Counted from the first letter of the stretch, positions 7,544-17,468 are shown. The stretch is 64,000 nucleotides of DNA from Paracoccus zeaxanthinifaciens ATCC 21588 (GCF_000420145.1 NZ_ATUJ01000006.1:110258-174257); one strand, 5' to 3'. The notes: a model not told the origin generated them from the sequence alone. Program-made: numbers and translations.

Positions 7544-9921
7544 CCGTTCAGACGACCAGACGATCCCTGCGCCTCGGGACGGCGCTGATCGCGGCACTTG
7601 CCGCGCCCGCAGCCGGTCAGACGATCTTCGACCAGGACGCGTCCATGCCGCAGATGCCCGGCGTGTCGCAGACCGCGCCCCTGGCCAGCATCGGCGGCGT
7701 GTCGGCGCTGGCGCCCGAATCCGACAGCCTGGGCAGCGAGCCCATCGGCGACCGCACCCCCTCGACCAGCGCCCCCGAGGCGGTCGAGCCCGACGCCTCG
7801 GTCCGCATCCCCGGCGATCGCGGGACGGCGGGCGAAGGCGGGGCGGCGACGGTGCTGGCCGATGCCGTCCGGCTGCGCGACGACCGCACGCTGGTCGCGG
7901 CGGGCGGCGTGGTCATCTGGTACCAAGGCGCACGTCTGGTCGCATCGCGCGTGATCGTGGACGGCCCGACGGGCGATCTGACCATCGAGGGTCCGATCCA
8001 CCTGTCCCGCCCCGACAGCACCGACCCCGAACAGGACACGATCCTGATCGCCGATGCCGCCCAGCTGGACCGCGAATTGCAGGACGGCATCATCCGCGGC
8101 GCGCGCCTCGTGATCGGGCGCGAATTGCAGCTTGCCGCGCGAGAGGCCGAACGCCGCGACGGCGGCCGCGTCACCGAACTGCGCCAGGTCGCGGCATCGT
8201 CCTGCCAGATCTGCGCCAGCGACCCCACCCCCCTGTGGGAGATCCGCGCCCGCGCGATCACCCACGACGCCGAGACCCGGACGATCACCTTCGACCACCC
8301 GCAATTCCGCGCCTTCGGCGTGCCCTTGGCCTATGTGCCCTTCAGCGTGACCGCCCCCGACCCGACCGTCGATCGCAAGAACGGCTTCCTGCGCCCCGAG
8401 ATCCGCACGACCTCCAGCCTGGGGTTCGGGATCAAGCTGCCCTATTTCGTGACGCTCGGGGATCATGCGGACGTGACGGTGACGCCCTATGTCGCGGTCG
8501 ATCGCACCAGCACGCTGGAGCTGCGGTACCGCCAGGCATTCGCCAACGGGGCGACGGAATGGAACGGCGCGATCACCCGCGACGACCTGCTGCCCGACGA
8601 ATGGCGCGGCTATGTCTTCGGGATCGCGCAGTTCGACCTGCCGCGCGACTACAAGCTGGGCGTGCAGGTGCAGGCGGCGACCGACCGGGCCTATCTGCTG
8701 GATTACGACGTGACCGATGCCGACCGGCTGTGGTCGGGCATCACGCTGGAACAGGTCCGCCGCAAGAAGCTGGTCTGGGCGCGGATCGGCAACTACAACT
8801 CGCTCCGCGACGACGAGGACGAATCCAGCTCTCCGGCGCAGGTGGCCGACGCGATCTGGATGCGCCGCTTCACGCCCCCCCGCATCGGAGGCGAGGCGAC
8901 CGTCGAATGGTCCGCCCATGCCCATCGCCGCCCCTCGGATGATGACGGGATCGGCCGCGACGTGGCGCGCGCCTCGTTCGACCTGGACTGGCGACGTTCC
9001 CAGATCCTGCCGGGCGGCGTCATGGCCGCGGCCATCGCCGGGCTCGAGGCCGATCTCTATCGCATCGCGCAGGACGACAGCTATGACGACGTGGTGGCCC
9101 GCGCGGACCCGCAGGTCGGGGTCGAGCTGCGCTGGCCCCTGGCGACGGTCCACGGGCGCGCGACGCATATGGTCGAACCGGTCCTGCAGCTTCTCTATTC
9201 GCCCCCGGGCGATGACGACGACATCCCGAACGAGGACAGCCTGCTGGTCGAGTTCGACGAGGGGAACCTGTTCTCGGACAGCCGCTTTCCGGGCTATGAC
9301 CGCAGCGAGGGCGGCCTGCGCGCCAATGCCGGCCTGACCTGGACGCGGATCGACCCCAACGGCTGGTCGCTTGGCGTGACGGGCGGGCGGGTCTTCCGCG
9401 CGCGGCAGGGCAGCGGCGACGAGGACCGGAGCTTCATCGGCGGGCGGCGGTCGGACTGGCTGCTGTCGACGACCTATGACAGCGGGCGCGGCCTTGCCAT
9501 CGCGAACAGGGCGCTGTTCGACGACAGCTTCAACGTCTCGCGCAACGAATTGCGCATGGGCTGGCTCCGCGACGACCTGCAGCTTTCGGCGGGCTATCTG
9601 TGGATCGATGCCGACCTGGCCGAGGGGCGCGACAGCGACGCATCCGAACTGGCGGCCAGCGTCGGCTGGCAGATCGCGCCCGGCTGGTGGGGCAGCGCCG
9701 AGGCACGTTACGATTTCACCGCCGAACGCGCCCAGAGCGCGTCGCTGGACGTGACCTATCGCAACGAATGCATCACGGTCGAGACGGGCGTCTCCAGGCG
9801 CTTCACCAGTTCGGACACGATCGACGCGGAAACCAGCTTCGACCTGTCGGTCCGGCTGGCGGGTTTCGGCAACACGACCGGCGGTCAGGGCACGGTGGCG
9901 CAGCGCAACTGCATGCGCTAA
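7540..9921 (+). CDS. lptD: LPS assembly protein LptD
   Basis: Outer-membrane beta-barrel that inserts LPS into the outer leaflet together with LptE. It is 793 residues with a signal peptide ending near AAPAAG (about residues 1-26), an OstA/LptA-like jellyroll near 90-240 and a C-terminal barrel. Four cysteines are visible: C222 and C225 in a CQIC pair, then C744 and C791 near the C-terminus. This fits two long-range disulfides but in a different arrangement from E. coli. The ATG overlaps the lptG stop. A 954-aa minus-strand frame over this gene is a shadow. Confidence 0.94.
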   Translation: MTVQTTRRSLRLGTALIAALAAPAAGQTIFDQDASMPQMPGVSQTAPLASIGGVSALAPESDSLGSEPIGDRTPSTSAPEAVEPDASVRIPGDRGTAGEGGAATVLADAVRLRDDRTLVAAGGVVIWYQGARLVASRVIVDGPTGDLTIEGPIHLSRPDSTDPEQDTILIADAAQLDRELQDGIIRGARLVIGRELQLAAREAERRDGGRVTELRQVAASSCQICASDPTPLWEIRARAITHDAETRTITFDHPQFRAFGVPLAYVPFSVTAPDPTVDRKNGFLRPEIRTTSSLGFGIKLPYFVTLGDHADVTVTPYVAVDRTSTLELRYRQAFANGATEWNGAITRDDLLPDEWRGYVFGIAQFDLPRDYKLGVQVQAATDRAYLLDYDVTDADRLWSGITLEQVRRKKLVWARIGNYNSLRDDEDESSSPAQVADAIWMRRFTPPRIGGEATVEWSAHAHRRPSDDDGIGRDVARASFDLDWRRSQILPGGVMAAAIAGLEADLYRIAQDDSYDDVVARADPQVGVELRWPLATVHGRATHMVEPVLQLLYSPPGDDDDIPNEDSLLVEFDEGNLFSDSRFPGYDRSEGGLRANAGLTWTRIDPNGWSLGVTGGRVFRARQGSGDEDRSFIGGRRSDWLLSTTYDSGRGLAIANRALFDDSFNVSRNELRMGWLRDDLQLSAGYLWIDADLAEGRDSDASELAASVGWQIAPGWWGSAEARYDFTAERAQSASLDVTYRNECITVETGVSRRFTSSDTIDAETSFDLSVRLAGFGNTTGGQGTVAQRNCMR

Positions 9922-9955
9922 TCTGCCCGCCAAAAGGCAAGGATAGGAACAGCAG

Positions 9956-11224
9956 ATGCGGCAACTCCTCTCAGGTCTCGCGCTGGCGGCGGTCATCGCG
10001 ACGGGCGCCGTCGCGCCCGCGAACGCGCAGAACCTGTTCCAGACCGTCGTCTATGTGAACGACAGCGCCGTCACCCGCTACGAGATCGTTCAGCGGCAGC
10101 GCTTCATGCAGGTGATCGGCGCCCCCGACACCAGCGCCGAGGCCGCCGAGACCGCGCTGATCGACGACCGCCTGCGGGTCGAGGCCGCCGAAGCCATCGG
10201 CGCGCAGCTGTCGGACGAGCAGCTTCAATCGGGCCTCGAGGAATTCGCGGGCCGCGCGGGCCTGGATGCCGCCAGCTTCATCGCGCGGCTGGAACAGGCG
10301 GGCGTCGATGCCGACACCTTCCGCGATTTCGTCCGTGCGGGCACGCTGTGGCGGCAGGTCGTCCGCGCACGCCTGCTGCCCCAGATCGAGATCTCGGACG
10401 CGCAGGTGGACCAGCAGCTCAAGCGCGTGATCGAGACGCCGATCATCGACCGCGTGGCCATTTCCGAACTGATCATCCCCGCCCCTCCGGGGCAGGAGGC
10501 GCAGGCCCTTGCGCTGGCCGAACGCATCGCCGGGTCGCGCCCGACCGAAGGCCAATTCGCCGATGCGGCCCGCAGGTATTCCGCGACGCCCTCGGCCCAG
10601 GCGGGCGGCAGGCTGGAAACGCTGGAGCTGGAGGCGCTGCCGCCGGGCCTGCGCCAGGTCATCAGCCAGCTGCAGCCGGGCCAGGTGACCCAGCCGCTGC
10701 AGGTCGAAGGCGCGGTCATCCTGTTCTTCCTGCGCGACGCGCAAGGCAGCCTGCGCCCCGGCGCGCGGGAACAGGTGCTGGAATACGCGACCATCACCCT
10801 GCCCAGCATGGCCGAGGCGACCGCCGTGGCGCAGCGCACGCTGTCCTGCGACGATCTGTACAAGCAGGTCGGCCCCGAGGCCGCGCTGCAGGTCCAGCGC
10901 CAGACCGTGTCGCAGGCGCAGATCCCGACGCTGATCGCCGCACGCCTCGCATCTCTGGACGACGGCGAATCCGGCGTCGTCCCGGCGGGCAACGCCGCCG
11001 AGGTCGTGACGCTGTGTTCGCGCCAGCCCGCGCTGGCCCAGCAGGCCGAGGTGCCGACCACCGCCCAGCCGCAGGACGGGGTCGAGGATGCGATCCCGCA
11101 GCCCCAGAACGGCATCCCCTCGCGCGAGGCGGTCCGCGACGAGCTGTTCAACCAGCGCATCAACTCGGCGGCGGACGGGCTTCTGGCCGACCTGCGCGCC
11201 GACGCCCTGATCCGCAGGCCGTGA
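9956..11224 (+). CDS. surA: Periplasmic chaperone / peptidyl-prolyl isomerase SurA
   Basis: Periplasmic chaperone that delivers outer-membrane proteins, LptD among them, to the BAM complex. It is 422 residues: signal peptide ending ANAQN near residue 25, a SurA N-terminal helical domain, and a parvulin domain around residues 165-265 with IAGSRPTEGQFADAARRYS. The C-terminal part is rich in Gln, Ala and Pro. It begins 34 nt after lptD, and the shared operon matches the dependence of LptD folding on SurA. Confidence 0.92.
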   Translation: MRQLLSGLALAAVIATGAVAPANAQNLFQTVVYVNDSAVTRYEIVQRQRFMQVIGAPDTSAEAAETALIDDRLRVEAAEAIGAQLSDEQLQSGLEEFAGRAGLDAASFIARLEQAGVDADTFRDFVRAGTLWRQVVRARLLPQIEISDAQVDQQLKRVIETPIIDRVAISELIIPAPPGQEAQALALAERIAGSRPTEGQFADAARRYSATPSAQAGGRLETLELEALPPGLRQVISQLQPGQVTQPLQVEGAVILFFLRDAQGSLRPGAREQVLEYATITLPSMAEATAVAQRTLSCDDLYKQVGPEAALQVQRQTVSQAQIPTLIAARLASLDDGESGVVPAGNAAEVVTLCSRQPALAQQAEVPTTAQPQDGVEDAIPQPQNGIPSREAVRDELFNQRINSAADGLLADLRADALIRRP

Positions 11225-11228
11225 TCCG

Positions 11229-12206
11229 GTGGCGCGCGTCCTTCTGACCTGCGGCGAGCCCGCGGGCATCGGCCCCGAGCTGGCGCCCCTGGTGCTGGCT
11301 TCGGGCCAGGACATCGCCTGGATGGGCGATCCGCGCCACCTGCCACCCGGCACCGCCTGGACCGAGATCGCGGATCCGGGTGCCCCGGTCCCGCCGGGTC
11401 ACCTGCCGGTGCTGCGCCACGATTTCGCGGCGCCCAATGTCGCGGGCCGCCCCGATCCGGCCAATGCGCAGGGCGTGATCGACGTGATCGCCCGCGCCGC
11501 CCGCATGGCGATGCAGGGACAGGTCGCGGCGATCACCACCGCCCCCATCAGCAAGGAGGCCCTGCAGACCGGCGCGGGCTTCGCCTTTCCGGGGCATACC
11601 GAATATCTTGCGCATCTGGGCGGCGACGTGCCGGTCGCGATGATGCTGGCCTCGACCACGGTCACGCCCGCCTGTCGCGTCGTGCCCGCGACGATCCACA
11701 TTCCCCTGCAGGACGTGCCTGACGCGCTGACCCCGGATGCGCTGGAACAGGCGATCCGCCTGACCCATGCGGGCCTTGTCCGCGATTTCGGCATTCCCCG
11801 CCCCCGCATCGCCGTCGCGGGGCTGAACCCCCATGCGGGCGAGGGTGGGCGGATGGGCCAGCAGGAAACCCGCATGATCGCGCCCCTGCTGGAGCGGCTG
11901 CGCGGCCTGGGCTTCGATCTGACCGGCCCTCTGCCCGCCGACACGATGTTCCACGCCGCCGCCCGCGCCCGCTATGACGCGGCCGTCACTTGCTATCACG
12001 ATCAGGGGCTGATCCCGATCAAGACGCTGGATTTCGACGGAGGCGTGAACGTCACGCTCGGGCTGCCCTTCATCCGCACCTCGCCCGATCACGGCACGGC
12101 CTTCGACATCGCGGGCAAGGGGCTGGCGGACCCGTCCTCAACCATCGCGGCCATTCGCATGGCCCGCAGCATGGCCGCATCCCGACCCGGCCCGGACCCG
12201 ACATGA
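11229..12206 (+). CDS. pdxA: 4-hydroxythreonine-4-phosphate dehydrogenase PdxA
   Basis: NAD-dependent dehydrogenase of the DXP-dependent pyridoxal 5'-phosphate pathway, 325 residues. It starts at a GTG 4 nt after the surA stop; the product begins [18 protein letters not shown]. Conserved features are [10 protein letters not shown], the metal-binding FPGHTEYLA and HDQGLIPIK, and the C-terminal [16 protein letters not shown]. Its stop overlaps the ATG of rsmA. The surA-pdxA-rsmA order is widespread in proteobacteria. Confidence 0.95.
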   Translation: MARVLLTCGEPAGIGPELAPLVLASGQDIAWMGDPRHLPPGTAWTEIADPGAPVPPGHLPVLRHDFAAPNVAGRPDPANAQGVIDVIARAARMAMQGQVAAITTAPISKEALQTGAGFAFPGHTEYLAHLGGDVPVAMMLASTTVTPACRVVPATIHIPLQDVPDALTPDALEQAIRLTHAGLVRDFGIPRPRIAVAGLNPHAGEGGRMGQQETRMIAPLLERLRGLGFDLTGPLPADTMFHAAARARYDAAVTCYHDQGLIPIKTLDFDGGVNVTLGLPFIRTSPDHGTAFDIAGKGLADPSSTIAAIRMARSMAASRPGPDPT

Positions 12207-13054
12207 GCACCATCGACAACCTTCCCCCCCTGCGCCAGGTCATCCAGACCCACGACCTGCGCGCCAAGAAGCAGTTGGGCCAGAACTTCCTTCTGGACCT
12301 GAACCTGACCGCCAAGATCGCACGCCAGGCGGGCGACCTGACCGGCTGCGACGTGCTGGAGATCGGCCCCGGCCCCGGCGGGCTGACCCGCGGCCTGCTG
12401 GCCGAGGGCGCGCGCCGCGTGCTGGCGATCGAGAAGGACGAACGCGCCCTGCCCGCCCTGGCCGAGATCGCCGAGGCCTATCCCGACCGGCTGAAGGTCA
12501 TCCACGGCGACGCGCTGCAGGTCGATCCGCTGGAACACCTGACCCCGCCGATCCGCATCGCCGCGAACCTGCCCTACAATGTCGGGACGGAACTGCTGAT
12601 CCGCTGGCTGACGCCCAAGGAATGGCCGCCCTTCTGGCAGTCCCTGACGCTGATGTTCCAGAAGGAGGTGGCCGAGCGGATCGTGGCGAAGCCCGGCTCC
12701 AAGGCCTATGGCCGGCTGGCGCTGCTGGCCCAGTGGCGGGCCGAGGCGCGCATCGTCATGGCCCTGCCCCCCGAGGCCTTCGTGCCCGCCCCCAAGATCC
12801 ATTCCGCCGTGGTCCACCTGACCGCCCTGCCCGAGCCGCGCTTTCCGGCCGATGCGGCGGTCCTGTCGCAGGTCACGGGCGCGGCCTTCAACCAGCGCCG
12901 CAAGATGCTGCGCGCCAGCCTTCGCGGCCTGCATCCCCGGATCGAGGAGCTGCTGGAGGGCTGCGGCATCGCCCCCACCGCCCGCGCTGAAGAGATCGGG
13001 CTGGAGCAGTTCTGCGCCCTGGCCCGCGCCCTCAAGGACGCGCGGCAGGGCTGA
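12203..13054 (+). CDS. rsmA: 16S rRNA (adenine1518/1519-N6)-dimethyltransferase RsmA
   Basis: KsgA-family methyltransferase that dimethylates two adjacent adenosines in helix 45 of 16S rRNA late in 30S assembly. It is 283 residues. The SAM-binding stretch is [16 protein letters not shown] near residues 50-65, and the catalytic motif is NLPYNVGT near residue 118. The start is the ATG in the overlap with pdxA. It is the last gene of the operon and faces the DUF4167 gene across a shared hairpin terminator. Confidence 0.95.
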   Translation: MSTIDNLPPLRQVIQTHDLRAKKQLGQNFLLDLNLTAKIARQAGDLTGCDVLEIGPGPGGLTRGLLAEGARRVLAIEKDERALPALAEIAEAYPDRLKVIHGDALQVDPLEHLTPPIRIAANLPYNVGTELLIRWLTPKEWPPFWQSLTLMFQKEVAERIVAKPGSKAYGRLALLAQWRAEARIVMALPPEAFVPAPKIHSAVVHLTALPEPRFPADAAVLSQVTGAAFNQRRKMLRASLRGLHPRIEELLEGCGIAPTARAEEIGLEQFCALARALKDARQG

Positions 13055-13062
13055 GAATGCGA

Positions 13063-13093
13063 AAAGGGCGCGGGAATGATCCCCGCGCCCTTT
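13063..13093. terminator. Bidirectional terminator between rsmA and the DUF4167 gene
   Basis: A perfect 12-bp stem (AAAGGGCGCGGG with CCCGCGCCCTTT) encloses a 7-nt loop. The arms begin and end in A and T runs, so it can work in both directions. It lies in the short gap between two convergent genes. Confidence 0.85.
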
Positions 13094-13114
13094 CTTCGAT
13101 CTGCGACCCGTAGA

Positions 13115-13753
13115 TTATTCCGAACCGCCTGCCTGCGTGTCCGCCGCCGGCGCGCCGTCATCGGCTGCGGGCTTGCGGCGGCTGCGCGGGGCGCCACCGC
13201 TGCTGCGGGGCGTGCGGCTGCGCGGGGTGCGGCTGCGTGCGGGCTTGGCCTCGGCCTCGGGGGTCTCGACGGGGGCCGCGTCGCCATCGGCCTCCTGGGC
13301 GATGGGCAGGCTTTGCTGCGCATCCTCGGCCTCGGGCTGCTTCGGCTCGGCCTGCTTGACCTCGGGCTGCTTGACCTCGGGTTCGGGCTCGTCGCGGCGC
13401 TGGTCGCGGTTGTGCTGGTGGCCGTTCTGGTCGTCATCGCCGTTCTGGCGATGATGGGGATGGCCATGGTTGTTGTTCTGGTTCTGCTGCGCCTGGCGTT
13501 CGGCCATCTCGCGCTGCGCCTCGCCCAGCATGCGGGTGTAATGCTCGGCATGCTGCAGGAAGCTTTGTTCCGCCACGCGGTCGTTCGACAGCTGGGCGTC
13601 ACGCGCCAGCGTCAAATACTTCTCGATGATCTGCTGCGGCGTGCCGCGAACCTTGCCTTCGGGGCCCGAGCTTTCGAAGACTCGGTTGACGATATTGCCA
13701 AGCGAACGCTGGCGGTTCGATTTGCTGCGCGAGCGGGATTTCGATGATCTCAT
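13115..13753 (-). CDS. DUF4167 domain protein with low-complexity tail
   Basis: Alphaproteobacterial protein of unknown function, 212 residues. The conserved DUF4167 region (about residues 1-85) begins MRSSKSRSRSKSNRQRSLG and includes GTPQQIIEKYLTLARDAQLS. The rest is low complexity: Gln/Asn/His-rich, then repeated PEVKQ-like units, then a basic Ser/Arg/Pro end. It lies downstream of prfA-prmC, a conserved placement. The mix of basic and disordered sequence suggests nucleic-acid or ribosome binding, which is inference only. Confidence 0.85.
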   Translation of the reverse strand: MRSSKSRSRSKSNRQRSLGNIVNRVFESSGPEGKVRGTPQQIIEKYLTLARDAQLSNDRVAEQSFLQHAEHYTRMLGEAQREMAERQAQQNQNNNHGHPHHRQNGDDDQNGHQHNRDQRRDEPEPEVKQPEVKQAEPKQPEAEDAQQSLPIAQEADGDAAPVETPEAEAKPARSRTPRSRTPRSSGGAPRSRRKPAADDGAPAADTQAGGSE

Positions 13754-14023
13754 CAGTCTGTCTTTAGGGTTCTGATCGTCAGGGATGCCAGAATGACCTG
13801 GACGGCGATTTCGGACGGCTACGGGGGCGTTGACCTCTCCGTTCAGCCTTGCCTTGCCTCAAGGCGCATCGTCGTCATGCGCGCCCCGTCAGTTCCGGCA
13901 GTGTCAGGCTGACCCATGCGGTGGCTGTCGCCTGCCGCACGCCACTGACTAATCATGCCAAGCCCCCCAAGACAAGCGCAAACTGCCGAAAAATGTCCCG
14001 AAAGCCGTTACAAGTGCCGGAAA

Positions 14024-14845
14024 TCAGCCGAAATCGGCGCAGACGACGCGATCGCGACCGTCCAGATCGGGCAGAACCTCGATCCGGGCACCCTGCGCGG
14101 CGAACAGCGCGGCGACATCGGCGCCCTGCAAGTGGCCGATCTCGACCAGGACCTGCCCGCCGGGGTTCAGATGCGCCCGCGCGCCCGCCGCGATGGCCCG
14201 ATAGGCACCCAGCCCGTCGCCCCCGTCGGTCAGCGCGCCAAGCGGTTCCCATTCGCGCACGTCGGGCGACAGCCCCGCCATTTCCGCGACCGAGATATAG
14301 GGCGGGTTCGACACGATCAGGTCGAACGTTCCCTCGACGCCCTCGAACCAGTCGGCGCGGCGGAAGCGGGCATCGACCCCGATCTGGCGGGCGTTGAAGC
14401 GGGCGACCTTCAGCGCCTCCTCGGAGATGTCGGTGCCCAGACCGCGCGTCCCCTTCCGCGCATCCAGAAGCGAGATCAGGATCGCGCCCGTGCCCGTGCC
14501 CATGTCCAGCACGTCGCGCCAGGGGCGTTCCAGCGCGGCCTCGACCAGGGCCTCGGTCTCGGGGCGGGGGTCCAGCGTGTCGCGCGTCACCTTGAAGCGA
14601 TGCGCCCAGAAATCGCGATGGCCCACGATCTGCGCCACCGGCTGATGCAGCGCGCGCGCCGCGATGCCGCGGTTGAAGCTGGCGCGTTCGGGATCGGTCA
14701 GGCGGCGGTCGTCGGTCATGCGCAGACGCCCCGGCTCGATCCCCAGCACCGCCGCAAGGATGCGGTCGGTATCGCGGGCCGCCCCCTCGATCCCGGCGGC
14801 GCGCAGAAGGGCCGCCCCCTCGGCCTGGGCGTCCGAGATCCTCAT
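14024..14845 (-). CDS. prmC: Release factor glutamine methyltransferase PrmC
   Basis: Methylates the Gln of the GGQ motif of release factors, here presumably the product of the adjacent prfA. It is 273 residues. The N-terminal helical domain is about 1-80, the SAM motif [16 protein letters not shown] is near residue 113, and the catalytic NPPY ([10 protein letters not shown]) is near residue 183. Its ATG overlaps the prfA stop, so enzyme and substrate are translationally coupled. About 270 nt separate it from the DUF4167 gene; no further gene is seen there. Confidence 0.95.
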   Translation of the reverse strand: MRISDAQAEGAALLRAAGIEGAARDTDRILAAVLGIEPGRLRMTDDRRLTDPERASFNRGIAARALHQPVAQIVGHRDFWAHRFKVTRDTLDPRPETEALVEAALERPWRDVLDMGTGTGAILISLLDARKGTRGLGTDISEEALKVARFNARQIGVDARFRRADWFEGVEGTFDLIVSNPPYISVAEMAGLSPDVREWEPLGALTDGGDGLGAYRAIAAGARAHLNPGGQVLVEIGHLQGADVAALFAAQGARIEVLPDLDGRDRVVCADFG

Positions 14846-15897
14846 TCCTGGGCCGCCAGTCGCGCGGCCTGGTCGTGGGCCGTCAGCGCGTCGATGATCT
14901 CGGACAGGTCGCCCGCCACGATCCGGTCCAGCGCATAGAGCGTGAGGTTGATGCGGTGATCGGTCATGCGGCCCTGCGGAAAGTTGTAGGTGCGGATGCG
15001 TTCCGACCGGTCTCCCGAACCGACCTGCGCCTTGCGGTCGGCGGCCCGTTCGGCATCCGCCTTCTGCCGCTGCATGTCATAGAGCCGGGCCCGCAGCACG
15101 GCCATCGCGTTGGCGCGGTTCTGGTGCTGGGACTTCTCGGAGCTGGTGACGACGATGCCGGTCGGGATATGCGTGATCCGCACGGCGCTGTCGGTCGTGT
15201 TCACGTGCTGGCCGCCCGCCCCGCTTGCGCGCATCGTGTCGATGCGGATGTCGCCGGCGGGGATGTCGATATCCACGTCCTCGGCGGCCTCGGGAAGGAC
15301 GGCGACGGTGGCGGCGCTGGTATGGATGCGCCCGCCGCTTTCGGTTTCCGGCACGCGCTGGACGCGGTGGACGCCGGATTCGTATTTCAGCCGGGCGAAG
15401 ACGCCCTCGCCCTCGATCCGGGCGACGGCCTCCTTGATGCCGCCCAGCTCGGTCTGGACCAGCTCCAGCAGCTGGAAGCTCCAGCCCTGCTGTTCGGCGT
15501 GGCGGCGGTACATGGACAGCAGGTCGCCCGCGAACAGCGCGGCCTCGTCCCCGCCGGTGCCCGGACGGATCTCCAGGATGGCGGGCCGGGCATCGGCCGC
15601 GTCGCGCGGCAGCAGCGCGATGCGCAGCGCCTGTTCGCGTTCGGGCAGCTCGTCCTCCAGCCGCGACAGCTCGTCCTGGGCCAGTTCGCGCATCTCGGGG
15701 TCGGCCAGCATGGCGCGGGCATCGGCCAGCGCGCCTGTCGCGCGGCGCCATTCGGCGATCTGCGCCACGACGGGCTTCAGCTCGGCATATTCGCGGCTGA
15801 TCTGGGCGATGCGCGCGGGCTCGGCCCCGGCATTGAGCTGCGCCTCGAGAAACTCGAAACGCTGTGTGATCTGGTCGAGGCGGTCTTGAGGCAGCAT
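14842..15897 (-). CDS. prfA: Peptide chain release factor 1
   Basis: Recognises UAA and UAG stop codons and triggers peptide release. It is 351 residues from the chosen ATG ([15 protein letters not shown]). The frame extends 14 codons further to an ATG at 15939, but family members start at the MxPxxRL position. The GGQ motif lies in [16 protein letters not shown]. The stop-codon reading tripeptide is PET in [13 protein letters not shown], equivalent to the usual PxT. It is divergent from rpsF. Confidence 0.95.
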   Translation of the reverse strand: MLPQDRLDQITQRFEFLEAQLNAGAEPARIAQISREYAELKPVVAQIAEWRRATGALADARAMLADPEMRELAQDELSRLEDELPEREQALRIALLPRDAADARPAILEIRPGTGGDEAALFAGDLLSMYRRHAEQQGWSFQLLELVQTELGGIKEAVARIEGEGVFARLKYESGVHRVQRVPETESGGRIHTSAATVAVLPEAAEDVDIDIPAGDIRIDTMRASGAGGQHVNTTDSAVRITHIPTGIVVTSSEKSQHQNRANAMAVLRARLYDMQRQKADAERAADRKAQVGSGDRSERIRTYNFPQGRMTDHRINLTLYALDRIVAGDLSEIIDALTAHDQAARLAAQE

Positions 15898-15959
15898 GTA
15901 CTGGATGTAGCCAAGCCCCACGCCATCGGCAAGAAGCATCGACGGCGGGGGGAATCACC

Positions 15960-15987
15960 TTGCAATCGCAGGCGCCGCCGCTATAAG
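15960..15987 (+). promoter_or_regulatory. Candidate sigma-70 promoter of rpsF-rpsR-rplI
   Basis: TTGCAA at 15960-15965 and TATAAG at 15982-15987 are separated by 16 nt. Transcription would begin near 15994, giving a leader of about 100 nt before rpsF. No better promoter is seen in the prfA/rpsF gap. The start site is inferred. Confidence 0.5.
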
Positions 15988-15994
15988 GCCCCAT

Positions 15995-16061
15995 CCTTCC
16001 GCCGAAGACTTCGCAACCGGCGTGTCCTCTCGTGGCGGGTGCGGAAGGTGCGACACCCGCC
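15995..16061 (+). promoter_or_regulatory. Structured 5' leader of rpsF
   Basis: The leader contains an 8-bp hairpin (16034-16041 with 16054-16061, GGCGGGTG with CACCCGCC) and a 12-nt loop. Part of that loop and stem, GCGGAAGG at 16041-16048, is perfectly complementary to CCTTCCGC at 15995-16002, near the expected RNA 5' end. The two pairings compete or form a pseudoknot. rpsF leaders in many bacteria are bound by the S6:S18 complex; this one could serve that role, but the known consensus was not clearly matched. Confidence 0.4.
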
Positions 16062-16095
16062 TATGAAGCCGCCTTGAACCAGAGAAAGGATCGCC

Positions 16096-16467
16096 ATGCC
16101 GCTTTACGAGCATGTGCTGATCGCTCGTCAGGACCTGTCGAACACGCAGGCCGAAGGGCTGATCGAACATTTCTCGACCGTGCTGGCCGATAACGGCGGC
16201 AAGGTCGTGGAAAACGAATACTGGGGTGTCCGCACCCTCGCCTACAAGATCAACAAGAACCGCAAGGGCCACTACGCCTTCCTGCGTTCGGACGCGCCCT
16301 CGGCCGCCGTGCAGGAAATGGAGCGTCTTGCCCGTCTGCACGACGATGTCATGCGCGTCATGACCATCAAGGTCGAAGCACATGAGGAAGGCCCCTCGGT
16401 GCAGATGCAGAAGCGCGAAGAGCGTGGTGACCGTGGCGACCGCCGCGAACGCCGCGAGCGGAACTGA
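16096..16467 (+). CDS. rpsF: 30S ribosomal protein S6
   Basis: Ribosomal protein of the 30S platform that pairs with S18. It is 123 residues and begins MPLYEHVLIARQDLS; the core runs to about residue 95. The tail is rich in Arg, Glu and Asp (RGDRGDRRERRERN), as is common in alphaproteobacteria. A strong ribosome-binding site, AGAAAGGA, precedes the ATG. It is the first gene of rpsF-rpsR-rplI. Confidence 0.97.
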   Translation: MPLYEHVLIARQDLSNTQAEGLIEHFSTVLADNGGKVVENEYWGVRTLAYKINKNRKGHYAFLRSDAPSAAVQEMERLARLHDDVMRVMTIKVEAHEEGPSVQMQKREERGDRGDRRERRERN

Positions 16468-16480
16468 GGAGATCTGAACA

Positions 16481-16708
16481 ATGGCGAACAAACCGTTCTT
16501 CCGCCGTCGCAAGGTCTGCCCGTTCTCGGGCGAGAATGCGCCGAAGATCGACTACAAGGACACCCGTCTGCTGCAGCGCTACATCAGCGAACGCGGCAAG
16601 ATCGTGCCCTCGCGCATCACCGCAGTCTCGGCCAAGAAGCAGCGTGAACTGGCTCGTGCCATCAAGCGCGCACGCTTCCTCGCCCTGCTGCCCTACGTCG
16701 TGAAGTAA
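16481..16708 (+). CDS. rpsR: 30S ribosomal protein S18
   Basis: Small basic 30S protein of 75 residues that forms a heterodimer with S6. The sequence [16 protein letters not shown] and the ending [11 protein letters not shown] are diagnostic. It begins 13 nt after rpsF behind a GAGGAG ribosome-binding site, so the partner proteins are made from one message. Confidence 0.97.
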   Translation: MANKPFFRRRKVCPFSGENAPKIDYKDTRLLQRYISERGKIVPSRITAVSAKKQRELARAIKRARFLALLPYVVK

Positions 16709-16720
16709 GGAGACCTGGAC

Positions 16721-17305
16721 ATGCAAGTCATCCTGCTGGAACGCGTGGCCAAGCTGGGCCAGATGGGCGAAGTCGTGAAGGTCAAGGAAGGTTACGCACG
16801 TAACTTCCTGCTGCCCCAGGGCAAGGCACTTCGCGCATCGGACGCCAACGTCAAGGCATTCGAAGCCCAGAAGGTGCAGTTCGAGGCACGCAACGCCGAA
16901 TCGAAGGCCGAGGCCGAGAAGTTCGCGGAGACCCTCGACGGTCAAACCTTCGTCGTCATCCGCTCGGCATCCGATTCGGGCGCGCTCTACGGTTCGGTCA
17001 CGACCCGTGACGCAGCCGATGTCGCGACCGAGGGCGGCTTCAGCGTCGACCGCAAGCAGGTCGTCCTGGGCGCCCCGATCAAGGATCTGGGCCTGCACGA
17101 CGTCACCGTCGTCCTGCACCCGGAAGTGAACGCGACGATCACGCTGAACGTCGCCCGTTCGAACGAGGAAGCCGAGCTGCAGGCGCAGGGCAAGTCCATC
17201 CAGGACCTGGCCGCCGAAGCAGACGCCGAAGCCGAATTCGAGATCGCCGAACTGTTCGACGACATCGGTGGCGCCTCGGAAGACGAGGACGATTCGGAGG
17301 CCTGA
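16721..17305 (+). CDS. rplI: 50S ribosomal protein L9
   Basis: 50S protein with an N-terminal rRNA-binding domain ([21 protein letters not shown]), a long connecting helix and a C-terminal domain. It is 194 residues; the extra length over the approximately 150-residue E. coli protein is an acidic tail ending in a run of Asp and Glu, usual in this group. It starts 12 nt after rpsR behind AAGGAG and is the last gene of the operon, followed by a strong terminator. Confidence 0.97.
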   Translation: MQVILLERVAKLGQMGEVVKVKEGYARNFLLPQGKALRASDANVKAFEAQKVQFEARNAESKAEAEKFAETLDGQTFVVIRSASDSGALYGSVTTRDAADVATEGGFSVDRKQVVLGAPIKDLGLHDVTVVLHPEVNATITLNVARSNEEAELQAQGKSIQDLAAEADAEAEFEIAELFDDIGGASEDEDDSEA

Positions 17306-17338
17306 GGGCTTTTTCCGAAGATCGGACCGAAAATTCGA

Positions 17339-17366
17339 CCGCGCCGGGAAACCGGCGCGGTTTTTT
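17339..17366 (+). terminator. Rho-independent terminator of the rpsF operon
   Basis: A 9-bp stem (CCGCGCCGG with CCGGCGCGG) closed by a GAAA tetraloop is followed directly by six T residues. It is 33 nt after the rplI stop. Confidence 0.93.
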
Positions 17367-17435
17367 GTTCGTTCCAATGCGCCGAAATTGTTTCCCCCGA
17401 ATGCACGGACTACTATGGACCAGATGGTTGGAGAT

Positions 17436-17468
17436 CTCTGGGCGGGCGATATCGACCCGCAGAGAAGG
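17436..17468 (+). promoter_or_regulatory. Hairpin overlapping the bmt ribosome-binding site region
   Basis: CTCTG and CGGG on the left pair with CCCG and CAGAG on the right (17436-17464), with a 2-nt bulge and a 9-nt loop. The right arm runs into the ribosome-binding site AGAGAAGG (17461-17468). Folding could therefore limit access of ribosomes to bmt. It does not match a SAM or SAH riboswitch consensus that I recognise. Confidence 0.35.

Noticed and set aside
7132..9996. A 954-residue open frame on the minus strand
   Set aside because: It covers lptD and parts of lptG and surA. Its composition (Arg, Gly, Ala, His, Asp) is that of a shadow frame in G+C-rich DNA, with no recognisable domain.
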